Part shown: piece by piece, positions 6,915-15,554 of the stretch | How positions within the stretch are numbered: the stretch's first letter is position 1 | Layout: every line of letters begins with the position of its first letter | Source of the DNA: Bacteroidales bacterium | Lineage (GTDB): Bacteria > Bacteroidota > Bacteroidia > Bacteroidales > UBA932 | Assembly (NCBI GenBank): GCA_017620335.1 | Contig: JAFZQO010000012.1 | Span: forward strand, 1-64,000 | DNA length: 64,000 nucleotides | Direction of reading: 5' to 3' | Notes under the pieces: generated by a model | What the model saw: only the letters and a program-made list of their open reading frames with translations | Databases searched by the model: none | Told to the model about the DNA's origin: nothing | Made by a program: the position numbers and the translations under genes

Positions 6915-8018
6915 CTATTTCTTCTTGAAGAGTCTCTGGGCCTCGTCGTAGAGGTTGATCTTCCAGGTGTACCAGGTGTGGCCCTCGCCGACTTCCTGAT
7001 ACTCATAGTTCAGGCCGACCTCGTCGAAGAGTTTGTTGGCCCTTTCTCCCGAGACATAGGTGATGTCCGTCGGGCCTCCCTGGGTCATCACGAACTCCTT
7101 GCAGTTCTTGTTGATGATGGCTGCGTTAGTCCTGACGTTGAGCCTCTCTGCCTCCTTCTGGATGTCGACGCCGGGGTTGAAGCCGCCGGAGAGGCACCAT
7201 ACATAGCCGAACTTGTCAGGGTTCTGGAATATGACCTCGAGGGTCTCGATGCCGCCCATCGAAAGGCCGGAGACAGCCCTGTGGTCCTTGTCCGCGAGGA
7301 CCCTGTAATTGCTCTCTATGAAGGGGATGACGTCGGCCATGAGGTCCTTCTCGAACATCGAGATGTCGCAGGAACCGTCGGGCATCACGACGATCATCGG
7401 AACCATCTTGCCGTCTGCGAGGAGGTTGTCGAGGATATCTCCGGCGCATCCCACCGTCGGCCAGGCCACGTCAGTGTCGCCGCCGCCGTGGATGAGGTAG
7501 AGGACGGGAAGCTTCGCCTTGCCGGCCTCGTAACCCGCAGGGGTCCAGACCCTCATCGTCCTCGTGCGGCCCAGGGTCTTGCTCCAGTAGGTGCGTACCG
7601 CCAGTGCGCCGTGCGGGATATCGGGCCTGTAGGAGAAGAACTCGTTGCCGGCGGGATCCACGACGGCCAGGGCCGTATTCTGCGTGGTAGTGGGGCTCTT
7701 GGGGTCATAGACCTGCACTCCGTCCACGATGAAATGATACCTGTAGGAGCCGGGCTTGACGTTCGGTATGCTGAACGACCATACGCCGTCCTTCTCGACA
7801 GGGGTGATTGGCTGGCCCCAGGGCATCATGTCGCCCGTAAGGCTGACGGTCCTCGCCTTCGGGGCGTAGATGCTGAAGACGGCCGTTCCGTCGGGAAGCA
7901 CCCTCACGCTCTTGAGGGTGTCGTTGGGAGTGATTCTTCTCTGCGGCTGCTGCGCGCTCGCGCTGAATGAAAACAGGAGGGTTGCCAGGGCAACGGAAAG
8001 GGCGATTGTCTTTCTCAT
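6915..8018 (-). CDS. Secreted CE1-type esterase with N-terminal CBM48-like domain
   Basis: The 367-residue protein has a signal peptide (residues 1-22), then an immunoglobulin-like E-set/CBM48 domain (about 35-120, with the pattern AVFSIYAPKARTVSLTGD and SYRYHFIVDG), then an alpha/beta-hydrolase of the esterase D / feruloyl esterase type. The nucleophile elbow GLSMGG has S253; the histidine is in GEGHTWYTWK near the C-terminus. Such proteins in Bacteroidetes remove acetyl or feruloyl groups from plant xylans, but no other polysaccharide gene is nearby. I used the ATG at 8018, as the longer frame has no signal peptide start. Confidence 0.88.
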   Translation of the reverse strand: MRKTIALSVALATLLFSFSASAQQPQRRITPNDTLKSVRVLPDGTAVFSIYAPKARTVSLTGDMMPWGQPITPVEKDGVWSFSIPNVKPGSYRYHFIVDGVQVYDPKSPTTTQNTALAVVDPAGNEFFSYRPDIPHGALAVRTYWSKTLGRTRTMRVWTPAGYEAGKAKLPVLYLIHGGGDTDVAWPTVGCAGDILDNLLADGKMVPMIVVMPDGSCDISMFEKDLMADVIPFIESNYRVLADKDHRAVSGLSMGGIETLEVIFQNPDKFGYVWCLSGGFNPGVDIQKEAERLNVRTNAAIINKNCKEFVMTQGGPTDITYVSGERANKLFDEVGLNYEYQEVGEGHTWYTWKINLYDEAQRLFKKK

Positions 8019-8048
8019 ATCAGTTTGTGTATTGTTTGATGTCCTGTA

Positions 8049-8079
8049 CAAATTTAATACAATGCAGGATAAACTACAA
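8049..8079 (-). promoter_or_regulatory. Promoter of the esterase gene
   Basis: On the minus strand TTG (8077-8079), 20 bases, TAAATTTG (8049-8056) form a good match to the Bacteroidetes consensus. The leader is about 25 bases. The promoter begins exactly at the base of the upstream tonB terminator hairpin (8080-8104). Confidence 0.65.
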
Positions 8080-8104
8080 GTATCCCCGGCGGCGCCGGGG
8101 ATAC
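8080..8104 (-). terminator. Terminator of the TonB-like gene
   Basis: GTATCCCCGGC (8080-8090) pairs perfectly with GCCGGGGATAC (8094-8104) around a 3-base loop. On the minus strand it follows the stop of the TonB-like gene by 23 bases and is trailed by TTGTAGTTT, a moderately T-rich end. The 11-bp GC-rich stem is strong. Confidence 0.65.
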
Positions 8105-8127
8105 TGCAGTTACGGTTGCATCAGGGA

Positions 8128-8811
8128 CTAGCGGAGCTGGAATACGACCGGGAAGGTATAGGTGACGTTGACGGCACGGTCGCGCTGGCGGCCGGGTTGC
8201 CATTTCGGGGAGGCGGATACGACCCGCATGGCCTCCTTGTCCAAGGACGCGTCAATGCCGCGCAGCAGCTTCACGTTTCCGACGGTTCCGTCCTTCATCA
8301 CGGTGAACTGGAGCACCACGCGGCCCTGGATGCCAAGTTCCTTGGCGACTTCGGGATACACGAGGTTATTGCCGATCCAGCGGCTGAAGTTATTGGCGTC
8401 CCCACCCTGGAAAGTGGGCTTCTGCTCCACTATTACATAGGGGAGTTCCTCCTCCACATCTTCTTCTTCCACAACTTCCTCCCGGTATTCATATACGGGG
8501 ATGTCGATCTTGATGTCGTCGAAGCTGATGATTTCAAGGGTCTCGATCTCGTCGTCGACAATCTCAAGGACGTCGGACAACTGGGGAAGGGAAGGCGCCT
8601 GAGGAGGCTCGGGCGGAGTTTCCTGTGTAATCGGGACCATTTCTACAATGTCGATGACAGGGGTGGTATCCAGCAGGGCGGTCGTGCTCTGAACCGAGGA
8701 GCTGTAGGAGAAGGCGCCGAAGACGGCGAGCAGGGACATGATGAGTCCGAGTTCCATGAAAAGGACCCTCTTGTTCTCGAGGGTGGCTTTGGGTGATTTC
8801 TTCGTTTCCAT
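8128..8811 (-). CDS. TonB-like energy transducer
   Basis: The 227-residue protein has a short cytoplasmic start (METKKSPKATLENKR), one membrane helix (about residues 17-37), a proline- and acid-rich periplasmic linker (PPEPPQAP, then an EEVVEEEDVEEE run), and a C-terminal TonB domain (GDANNFSRWIGNNLVYPEVAKELGIQGRVVLQFTVMKDGTVG...). It couples the proton motive force to outer-membrane import. No exbB/exbD genes adjoin it, as is common for the many extra TonB paralogues of Bacteroidetes. The ATG at 8811 gives the standard start, 29 bases below a -7 box. Confidence 0.9.
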   Translation of the reverse strand: METKKSPKATLENKRVLFMELGLIMSLLAVFGAFSYSSSVQSTTALLDTTPVIDIVEMVPITQETPPEPPQAPSLPQLSDVLEIVDDEIETLEIISFDDIKIDIPVYEYREEVVEEEDVEEELPYVIVEQKPTFQGGDANNFSRWIGNNLVYPEVAKELGIQGRVVLQFTVMKDGTVGNVKLLRGIDASLDKEAMRVVSASPKWQPGRQRDRAVNVTYTFPVVFQLR

Positions 8812-8840
8812 AACTTTGCGGTGTTTGTGGTTGTCCGATG

Positions 8841-8848
8841 CAAAGTTA
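8841..8848 (-). promoter_or_regulatory. -7 box of the TonB-like gene
   Basis: TAACTTTG on the minus strand fits the consensus; the -33 region (TTTTTAGG, near 8869-8876) is only a partial match. Two palindromic TTGATTATCAA sites lie further upstream at 8914-8987 and could regulate it. Confidence 0.5.
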
Positions 8849-8913
8849 GGGCTGCACATGCGTGCATTCCTAAAAATCACGCGTGTAAAAAATCTCGCGA
8901 GGCGGCCATAAAT

Positions 8914-8987
8914 ACTTGATTATCAAGTAAATAGAAACTCGAAGGGCGCGCAAAAATCTCGCACTCTCCAAGTTGTTGATTATCAAC
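8914..8987. repeat. Paired TTGATTATCAA palindromes 60 bp apart
   Basis: ACTTGATTATCAAGT (8914-8928) and GTTGATTATCAAC (8975-8987) share a perfect palindromic centre. Each is preceded by a copy of AAAAATCTCGC (8888-8898 and 8952-8962), so the whole looks like a roughly 60-bp unit present twice and partly diverged. It lies between the end of the TPR gene and the tonB promoter. The spacing of six helical turns suggests cooperative binding of a dimeric protein, but no regulator is known. Confidence 0.45.
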
Positions 8988-8998
8988 GATTTACGGAA

Positions 8999-10657
8999 TT
9001 ACTCCAGACAGCCCAAAAGGAGGTCCTTGTCAGGGGCGTCGGAGTCCGCGATGCGTCCCTTGAGGCGCCAGAGGCGGTTGTTGACCACGCCCTTTTCCTT
9101 GTCCATCAGCGTGGCCATCGCGGTGCGGCTGAACCCGGACGCCGCCAGCACGAACAGGCGCACGTCCTCTTCCTTGCAGTTGGGCAGCTGGGCGCGGAGC
9201 TTGGCAGCGGCCCCGTCATGCGCGGCATCCACGGAGCGCTCCAGGCGGGTCTGGACCTTCCTGTCATTGCGGAGTCCTTCGACCGCCTGCTTGACCTCCT
9301 TCAGGAGATTGTACTGCAGTTTGTCCGTTCCCTCGAACACGTAGTACTGCTCGCACAGGCGTTCCAGGACTTCTTGCTTGCCTGCGGCGGTGTCGCGCAG
9401 ACGCCTGGAGGTCTCCCCCAGCCGCGCCTGCAGCTCTTCCGCGATGCTGATATAACGCTCGGTCTCGGCCCTTTCCTCCGCTAGGGCCTTCTCATTCTCC
9501 ATGCGGCGGGCGCGCAGGTACCAGAGCGCCGTGCTGCACACCGCCACCAGAAGCAGGATCAGCGCGATCTGCTCCAGGCGCTGGGTCCGGAGCCGCTCGG
9601 AGGCCAGGGCCTCGCGGTCCTGAAGATAATCCTCGCGGGCCAGGCTGACGGCGCTCCGGAGCGCGGAAATGTCCTCCTCGTTGCCGGAGGCCGTTACGCG
9701 CTCCAGGGCCTGGAGCGCCTGGGACGTCCGTCCGGCGCGGGACGCCACCTGATATTCGCGGAAATGCAGCCTGTTGCGGTCGGAGACCGTTTCCGCCCGG
9801 GCGCGGGCCTGCGCGAGGCAGCGCTGCGCCTCGGCGTCCTCGCCGAGCAGCGCGGAAGCGTAGGCCAGCACCCCCCAGTCCGCGCTGCCCAGCGGGTAAT
9901 GCAGCTCGTCCGTCACGCGGACGAGCATGTCCCGAGCCAGACCCGGATCGACCGGGTCCGTCTCCAGCAGCATGGCGGAGTAGTTCTGGAGACAGCGGAC
10001 CTGTGTGAGTGTATCCTTTGCCTCAATGGCCTGCGCAAGCACGGTGTTGAAGATGGTCGCCGCCTCGTCGTAACGTTCGAAGTTGTACCACGCCTGCCCG
10101 TATTCGAGCAGTGTCCGGCGACTCTCCCCGTCCATTGAGGCGCGGTTGAAAGCCTGATAGGAGTCATACAGCAGGCGCGCAGCGGCGACATGCTGGCCGG
10201 ACGCGTTGTAAGCATAGGCGAGCTGGCGGCAGATCTCTCCGCGGGCGCCGTCGTCCTTCAGCTCCGCCGCCGCGGAAAGCGCGTGTTCAAAGGAAACTAC
10301 GGCACGGTACAGGGCGTCGTCCGCCAGCTGGACCTTGCCCAGCAGATACCAGGCCGTGAGCCGTTCCTCCCTGGAACCATTTCTCTCGAAATACTCAGCC
10401 GCCGAGGTCAGCCTGTCCCCCTCTTCCGACGGCACGAAGCCGTACACGGCGTCCTGCGCCCGCGCGCTGAGCAGCGCGAATCCCGCTTTCAGCCATCTGG
10501 AGCGCAGGTCCGTCTCCCTGATCCGGTCCAAAAGGACAAGCGTGCTGTCCGGCGCTTCCGGCAGCAAGGCCTCCGCCTCCCGGACCGCCTTGTCAGCCGG
10601 ACCGGAGCAGGCCATGACGCCTGCGGCAAGCAACAGGATCAGGATTTCCTTTCTCAT
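8999..10657 (-). CDS. TPR lipoprotein with membrane helix and C-terminal helix-turn-helix-like region
   Basis: The 552-residue protein has a lipoprotein-type signal (LLAAGVMACSG), a long alpha-helical TPR region (about 20-340), a membrane helix (about 362-382, IALILLLVAVCSTALWYL), a coiled coil (385-440) and a C-terminal part (LPNCKEEDVRLFVLAASGFSRTAMATLMDKEKGVVNNRLWRLKGRI) like the LuxR-type helix-turn-helix in Bacteroidetes TPR regulators. The layout suggests sensing outside and DNA or protein contact inside, but a lipid anchor plus a membrane helix makes the signal ambiguous. The -7 box stands only four bases before the ATG. No kinase domain is present. Confidence 0.75.
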   Translation of the reverse strand: MRKEILILLLAAGVMACSGPADKAVREAEALLPEAPDSTLVLLDRIRETDLRSRWLKAGFALLSARAQDAVYGFVPSEEGDRLTSAAEYFERNGSREERLTAWYLLGKVQLADDALYRAVVSFEHALSAAAELKDDGARGEICRQLAYAYNASGQHVAAARLLYDSYQAFNRASMDGESRRTLLEYGQAWYNFERYDEAATIFNTVLAQAIEAKDTLTQVRCLQNYSAMLLETDPVDPGLARDMLVRVTDELHYPLGSADWGVLAYASALLGEDAEAQRCLAQARARAETVSDRNRLHFREYQVASRAGRTSQALQALERVTASGNEEDISALRSAVSLAREDYLQDREALASERLRTQRLEQIALILLLVAVCSTALWYLRARRMENEKALAEERAETERYISIAEELQARLGETSRRLRDTAAGKQEVLERLCEQYYVFEGTDKLQYNLLKEVKQAVEGLRNDRKVQTRLERSVDAAHDGAAAKLRAQLPNCKEEDVRLFVLAASGFSRTAMATLMDKEKGVVNNRLWRLKGRIADSDAPDKDLLLGCLE

Positions 10658-10661
10658 ATCA

Positions 10662-10669
10662 CAAATATA
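10662..10669 (-). promoter_or_regulatory. -7 box directly before the TPR lipoprotein ATG
   Basis: TATATTTG on the minus strand ends four bases before the ATG at 10657 (TGAT, then ATG). As with 6123 and 41064, the transcript would start at the initiation codon. Confidence 0.5.
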
Positions 10670-10687
10670 AGAAAAACTGAGGGAACC

Positions 10688-12625
10688 CTATGAATAAGAA
10701 TGCATGCCTCCCAGCAGGAGGTTCACCCCGAAGTACGTCACCAACACGCAAACGAAAGCCGCGATGCAGAACCAGTGGAAGAAACGGGGATTGCGGAAAG
10801 GTCTCAGTATCGTGCCATGAAGGGCGAACGAATAGACCATGAAGGTTATCAGCGCCCAGGTTTCCTTCGGGTCCCATCCCCAGTAATTGCCCCAGGATAT
10901 GTTGGCCCATACGGCGCCGATGAAGGTTCCGAAAACCAGCAGGAAGACCGCCGGGTACAGAACAACGAGGCTGACGTCCTTCAGGCGCAAAGAAGCTTCC
11001 TTCGGAACGATCAATCCCATGATGCCGTTAAGGGTGACCATGCCGAGCAGCGTGTATGAGAGCATCATGGAAAGGACATGTATCGACAGCAGGGGGGACT
11101 GGAGGACCGGCATGACATGCGATATACGGGGATTCGCACCCGCCATGGAGGCCATCAGCATGGTAAAACCCGCCAGGAGGAAGCCCAGGGGAAGCACTAA
11201 GGGATATCTCTTCCATAGCAGGCACATCACCAGGGAGGACAGCCATGCCATGAGCATCATCACGGAATAACTGCCGGAGAAAGGGGCATGGCCGGAAACG
11301 AACCAGCGAAGGCCAAGCGTCACAGTGAGATACGCCAGAAGCAACCCGGCCATACAGGCCGAAAGCACCGCGACCTTTCTTGGGAAAGCCCGTTTCCGGG
11401 ACAGGGTGACTCCCAAAAGGATGAACAGTATAAGACCCCAGGTTATGGATGCCATGAACGGAATCCTCGGACGGGAAAGCCTGTTGTAGGCCTTCTCGGC
11501 CAGGACCGAAGTCCTGGAAGGCAGGACGGGACCGGCCACCTTGACCTGATAGTCCCTGATTCTGCCGACAATATGTTTCACCTCCTCCCAGTCCTCTTCC
11601 CGGACGGACTGTTCCACCAGGTCCATGGCCTTTCGGATGAATATCCAACGGTCATAGTCGTTGACGATTTCGTCCGGAAGCGTGTCATTGGCGGAATACC
11701 AGCGTACGACTCCGGCGGAGTCGGCGACCGGATACAGTTTCCAGGCATCGAAGCCAGTCCAGTAGGATTTGCCATCGGCCTTCCGGGTATAATCCCCGGC
11801 CATGGTCTCGAATGGACAGACCCGGTCGATGTAATAGACATATAATTCTCCGAAGGTATCGGCTACATCCTGCGGCAGCGCCTTCGGAATTTCCTGCGCA
11901 CGGGCCATGCCCGGGAACAGGAGGGCAAGTGCAACGACCAGGGCGGACGACCGTGCAATCCGTTTCAACGTGCTCCTGAAAACGGTGTTCCGCTGGAAGA
12001 AGAAGCCCAGCATCGACAGGAGCAGGAGTACATAACCCGTGTAGGTGATGCCGATTCCCCAGGGGTCGTGATTGACACTCAGGATGGAAGCCTCGTCGTC
12101 GTAGTCGGCCTGATAGAAGCGATAGCCTTCTATCCGCGCTATGTTGTTCATGGAAATCTCCTGCCGTTCACCATTCACAAGGATGACGCTGCGGTAGTCG
12201 GAAGGTGCCTGGGATCCGGAATAATACTGGATCTCGAACTCCTCCAATGTCATCGGGCAAGGGAGAGGCCGCAGCGTACCGTCGCTCCGCTCCCATTGGC
12301 TCACCTCCTCCCCGCGGGGCAGGCGTACGAGGCCGTCTTCTCCGGTCAGATGCGTCGTCAGAGCTCCGGCAAGGATGATCACGAAGGAGACGTGCAGCAG
12401 CAGGGTCCAGGGACTTTTTCCAGCCTTGCTGGATACGAGCAGGCATAACCCGGTGACGGAAAGCACCGCCCACAGGATGAAGAACAAAGGATTATGGTAA
12501 ACCCATCGGAAAGAGAAGTCTGATCCGTTCGTTCTTTCAAGGACGGTGGCCGCCATCATCATAAGGATAACGGCAGCCAGCGTACTGTAACTGATTATTG
12601 TCAATATTCGCTTCCTGTTCTGCAT
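10688..12625 (-). CDS. Cytochrome c assembly protein CcsBA (ResB-ResC fusion)
   Basis: This inner-membrane haem exporter and haem-lyase attaches haem to CxxCH motifs outside the cytoplasm. The 645-residue chain has an N-terminal ResB/CcsB-like half (helices near 8-30, 48-66, 75-92 and 195-215, with a periplasmic domain between) and a C-terminal CcsA half with the tryptophan-rich haem-binding motif WGNYWGWDPKETWALITF. Conserved histidines flank it (SIHVLSMMLSY and FALHGT). The ATG overlaps the stop codon of the upstream di-haem oxidase remnant (TGATG), so the two were translated together. The likely client is that cytochrome. Confidence 0.92.
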   Translation of the reverse strand: MQNRKRILTIISYSTLAAVILMMMAATVLERTNGSDFSFRWVYHNPLFFILWAVLSVTGLCLLVSSKAGKSPWTLLLHVSFVIILAGALTTHLTGEDGLVRLPRGEEVSQWERSDGTLRPLPCPMTLEEFEIQYYSGSQAPSDYRSVILVNGERQEISMNNIARIEGYRFYQADYDDEASILSVNHDPWGIGITYTGYVLLLLSMLGFFFQRNTVFRSTLKRIARSSALVVALALLFPGMARAQEIPKALPQDVADTFGELYVYYIDRVCPFETMAGDYTRKADGKSYWTGFDAWKLYPVADSAGVVRWYSANDTLPDEIVNDYDRWIFIRKAMDLVEQSVREEDWEEVKHIVGRIRDYQVKVAGPVLPSRTSVLAEKAYNRLSRPRIPFMASITWGLILFILLGVTLSRKRAFPRKVAVLSACMAGLLLAYLTVTLGLRWFVSGHAPFSGSYSVMMLMAWLSSLVMCLLWKRYPLVLPLGFLLAGFTMLMASMAGANPRISHVMPVLQSPLLSIHVLSMMLSYTLLGMVTLNGIMGLIVPKEASLRLKDVSLVVLYPAVFLLVFGTFIGAVWANISWGNYWGWDPKETWALITFMVYSFALHGTILRPFRNPRFFHWFCIAAFVCVLVTYFGVNLLLGGMHSYS

Positions 12626-13304
12626 CAGATGGAGTCTATGAATTTCACCACGGCGTCACGTTCTTCCTTGCTCAGATTATAGAACTTCTCCGCGCTGCTG
12701 TACGCATCGCTTTCCTTGGAAAAACCATGCCACATTATCGCTTCCACAACGTTTCTCGCCCTGCAGTCATGAAGGCGGTCGCTGCGCCCCGTATTGAGTG
12801 CGGAAAGGCCGCGTCCCCATAGCGGAGTGGTACGGCACCAGGTCCCGTGGATGTCATTTTTCATCCACAACCGGTGCTGGATGAAGTCGGAATAGGGCCA
12901 TATAGTCTGGTTGGCATAGCGAGGGAGGGGTTTCGTTCCGTTCATGGCCGGGGTCCAGTAATTATCGTCACCGGTGGTCCAGGAAGGCCTGTGACAGGTG
13001 GCGCACCCCATATCGGTGAACAGCCGTTTACCTTTCTGGACGTCGGGGTCGTTCAGGTTACGTGCCCGGGGGATGGCAAGGCCACGATGCCATACCATAA
13101 AATCATAGTACTCGTCCCCCGTCATCTCCGGTTCGAAGTTGTGGTAGGGATTGTCGAACTGGTTGGTCTTGGGACTCAGCAGGGCCAGCACGGCCTCCGA
13201 TATTTCGGCATCCGTGACTGTCCCGTCCTTGTCGACGTCCACATAATAAGGCGATCCGGTGCCTTCTGCGAAGCTGAATTCAATGCCTGATAGAGTTTGT
13301 CGGA
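12625..13304 (-). pseudogene. C-terminal part of a di-haem oxidase (DUF1111/thiol oxidoreductase type)
   Basis: About 210 residues match the C-terminal half of Bacteroidetes di-haem oxidoreductases: YYDFMVWHRGLAIPRARN, a haem-binding CATCH motif, HRPSWTTGDDNY, IWPYSDFIQHRL, WCRTTPLWGRG, LHDCRARNVVEAIMWHG. The N-terminal half with the first haem site is absent. The frame opens after a TGA near 13305 and includes an EF-hand-like loop DVDKDGTVTDAE; only a weak GTG (13242) could start it. The frame upstream on the same strand is an imelysin start in another phase. I read this as a deletion junction, not a working gene. Confidence 0.7.
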
Positions 13305-13481
13305 CTCATCTGCGAGTGCCTTATAGGTGTTGTACACGACATTGGGGACATAGTTCTCGACCGTAGCGGCCATCTTCTTCTGATTATCGGTAAGGCCGTT
13401 ATCGGTAGGATTGTCTTTCTCGCAAGCGGCAAGCATGGCACCAAGTGCCACGACTGCCAGTGTTTTGACCACGTTCTTCAT
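13176..13481 (-). pseudogene. N-terminal remnant of an imelysin-like lipoprotein
   Basis: The first 70 or so residues carry a lipoprotein signal (MKNVVKTLAVVALGAMLAACEK, lipobox cysteine C20) and the opening helix of imelysin/M75 iron-regulated proteins (ATVENYVPNVVYNTYKALADESDKLYQAL). After that the frame turns into nonsense, and the other phase continues with the di-haem oxidase. Full imelysins have about 350-400 residues, so about 80% is missing. Imelysin and di-haem oxidase genes are often neighbours in Bacteroidetes, which makes a deletion between them plausible. Confidence 0.65.
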
Positions 13482-13502
13482 TGTCTTTATCTTTTTTATG
13501 GA

Positions 13503-14749
13503 TTATCGGTTGAAAAATGCCATGTAAGTGACTCCGAGACTGATGGAAGGCTCGGGATTGTATGGGGGTTTCAGGAAGCGGTAGGAATACTCTCCCTTGA
13601 TTGCGATTTCCGGAATCGGGAACCAGTTGAATCCCGCCGCGACCCGGTGCCTGTCCGTATAGGGATAGTCCTGCTGGTCCGCCGAAGGGATATAGCTGTC
13701 ATAGTATTCATATCTTCCAAAGATAAATAACTGGCTGTCAGCGGCTCCGAACCATGGAAGGATGTCATAGCCCGCCTCCAGTCCCGCCGCCAGGGCCTGC
13801 TGCCCTACCGGTGTCTTTTTGTAGGGAGCATTGTTGGATGACAGGTTACGCTTGATGGTGGATATCGTGGCGGCGTCTCCCACATTGCCGTAGTCGGCAT
13901 TGCCCCTTACGATGAGCCGTTCCCCCTTGTAGGCGAAGTCAACGGCTCCGATGAAAGTCCTGCCCTTGACATCGGCATAGCGCGTGTCATGCAGGTCATT
14001 GGGATAGGAATTGTGCATGGCCCTGCCGTAGAAGGCGCTCAGGCCGACACGTAATCCTTTCAGGCTGAAGTTATCCACGCGGGCGGCATAACCCAGCTGG
14101 TTGGCGACCCGGTATTCGTAGGGGGACTTGGCCCCGTAGTGGACGAAACGGTCGCGGTCGAACATGAATCCGTCCAGGCCTGCCGTCACCAGCAGTTCAT
14201 AACGCCAGTTGTCCGTCCTTCCCCACAGACTGACACCCGTATCATGCCATGTCGAAGGGAGGATCGTATACTCCCCTTCCGGACGATAGACGGTAAAATA
14301 GTTCAGGGGTTCATGGGCATAATTGAGACCTCCCACCGGGACGACGATATGCCCGGCTCGGACATTGAATTCCGGCCTGAAAGACTTCTGGATCCAGAAC
14401 TGTTCAAGCTCCAGCTCTCCGCCCTTTTCGATCTCGGATTCCCATTCGCCGGCTTCCGTGAACTCCTTTTCCACGGCGCTTCCGGTCCCGGTATGCTCGA
14501 ACTCGATCTCCGTCTGCATGCTCCAGCCTTTACCGAAGTCATACCTAGATAAATGACCGCATGGGGGATATCGAAGCGGCCGTGGGAGGGATCGTTTGCA
14601 TATTCGGAAGGGCGGGAATAGCGATAGACGTTGTCGCTGAAGAAGTTTCGCGTATAAGCGGCTTCGCCATATCCTCCTATCGTAAGATGCTGGGCATTAA
14701 GGGGTAAAGTCAGCAGGAGGAACAGTGCAACAAATCCGGAACGACACAT
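13503..14749 (-). pseudogene. Outer-membrane porin, broken by one missing base
   Basis: A signal peptide (MCRSGFVALFLLLTLPLNAQ) leads into a beta-barrel porin of the phosphate-selective type: GGYGEAAYTRNFF, then SHGRFDIPHAVIYLG. Here, near 14544, the frame shifts, and YDFGKGWSMQTEIEFEHTG continues in the next phase to the terminal GVTYMAFFNR, ending in the aromatic residue expected of barrels. Restoring one base (GG-C-TAT) gives an unbroken protein of about 415 residues. The promoter at 14774-14804 is intact. It heads the operon porin-imelysin/di-haem-ccsBA. The lesion could be real or an assembly error. Confidence 0.75.
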
Positions 14750-14773
14750 ACTAACTAGTTTCTTAATTTTTAG

Positions 14774-14804
14774 CAAAATTATGCCCCTGCCGAATCCCGG
14801 TCAA
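14774..14804 (-). promoter_or_regulatory. Promoter of the porin-di-haem-ccsBA operon
   Basis: On the minus strand TTG (14802-14804), 20 bases, TAATTTTG (14774-14781) is a full match to the consensus. The transcript would start near 14768, with a leader of about 20 bases to the ATG at 14749. Confidence 0.65.
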
Positions 14805-14880
14805 TCCCAATTTGTGGGGATTTTACACCAGAGCAGGCGTGTGAATCGCACCAGACTGTTTTTTCATGCGAATTATTCCG

Positions 14881-14888
14881 TATATTTG
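14881..14888 (+). promoter_or_regulatory. -7 box of the nitroreductase gene
   Basis: TATATTTG matches the consensus, with a T-run (TTTT at 14858-14863) near the -33 position. It diverges from the porin promoter 77 bases away. The leader to the ATG at 14925 is about 30 bases. Confidence 0.55.
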
Positions 14889-14924
14889 TTCCAGGTTAAA
14901 CCATCATTATTAATGACATATACA

Positions 14925-15554
14925 ATGAAAAAGATCGCTGTCTTCGCCGCCTTTATGGTGGCTTTCCTCATCACCGGATGCAATGGCAAGGCCCAGGAGT
15001 CCGCCCCTTCGGCCCTGGACGTCATCATGACACGTACCAGCATCCGCAGTTTTACAGGTGACCCCGTCTCCAAGGACCAGCTTGAGACCATCCTCAAGGC
15101 CGGTATGGCCGCCCCCACCGCCATGAACGGCCAGCCCTGGCGCTTCGTGGTCGTCACGGACAAGGACAGGATGGCTTCGGTGTTCGGATCCGGCCCCAGG
15201 AGCGAGATGTTCAATACCGCCGGTGCGGTCATCGTAGTCTGTGGACAGACCACCTCGAAGGGCCGTCCGTTCGGACAGCCTGACGGGCCCGAGCAGGAGA
15301 TGCCCAACATGTTCTGGTTTGAGGACTGCTCCGCCGCGGCGGAGAATATCCTGCTGGCTGTCAAGGCTTTAGGTCTTGGCGCAGTTTGGACTGCAGGATA
15401 CCCCGCTGAGGACAGGGTAGCCCCCATCGCCGCCGCTCTCGGACTTCCCGACAACGTCAAGCCGCTCTGCATCATCCCCGTCGGTGTCCCCGCAGAGGAC
15501 CCGGCTCCGAAAGACAAGTGGAATCCTGACAACATCCACTGGGAGCAGTGGTAG
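14925..15554 (+). CDS. Nitroreductase family lipoprotein
   Basis: The 209-residue protein has a lipoprotein signal (MKKIAVFAAFMVAFLITGCNG, cysteine C19), followed by an FMN-dependent nitroreductase domain: MTRTSIRSFTGDPVSKDQLETILKAGMAAPTAMNGQPWRFVVV (FMN phosphate and ring contacts), later SAAAENILLAVKALGLGAVWTAG and PLCIIPVGVP. It would use NAD(P)H to reduce nitroaromatics, quinones or flavins, but an envelope location for such a flavoenzyme is unusual. An upstream in-frame ATG at 14913 would only add MTYT. The next gene starts inside its last codons. Confidence 0.87.
   Translation: MKKIAVFAAFMVAFLITGCNGKAQESAPSALDVIMTRTSIRSFTGDPVSKDQLETILKAGMAAPTAMNGQPWRFVVVTDKDRMASVFGSGPRSEMFNTAGAVIVVCGQTTSKGRPFGQPDGPEQEMPNMFWFEDCSAAAENILLAVKALGLGAVWTAGYPAEDRVAPIAAALGLPDNVKPLCIIPVGVPAEDPAPKDKWNPDNIHWEQW

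Noticed and set aside
8880-8998. Rho-independent terminator for the TPR gene
   Set aside because: The palindromes there have AT-rich stems without a T-run on the minus strand, and look more like protein-binding sites.
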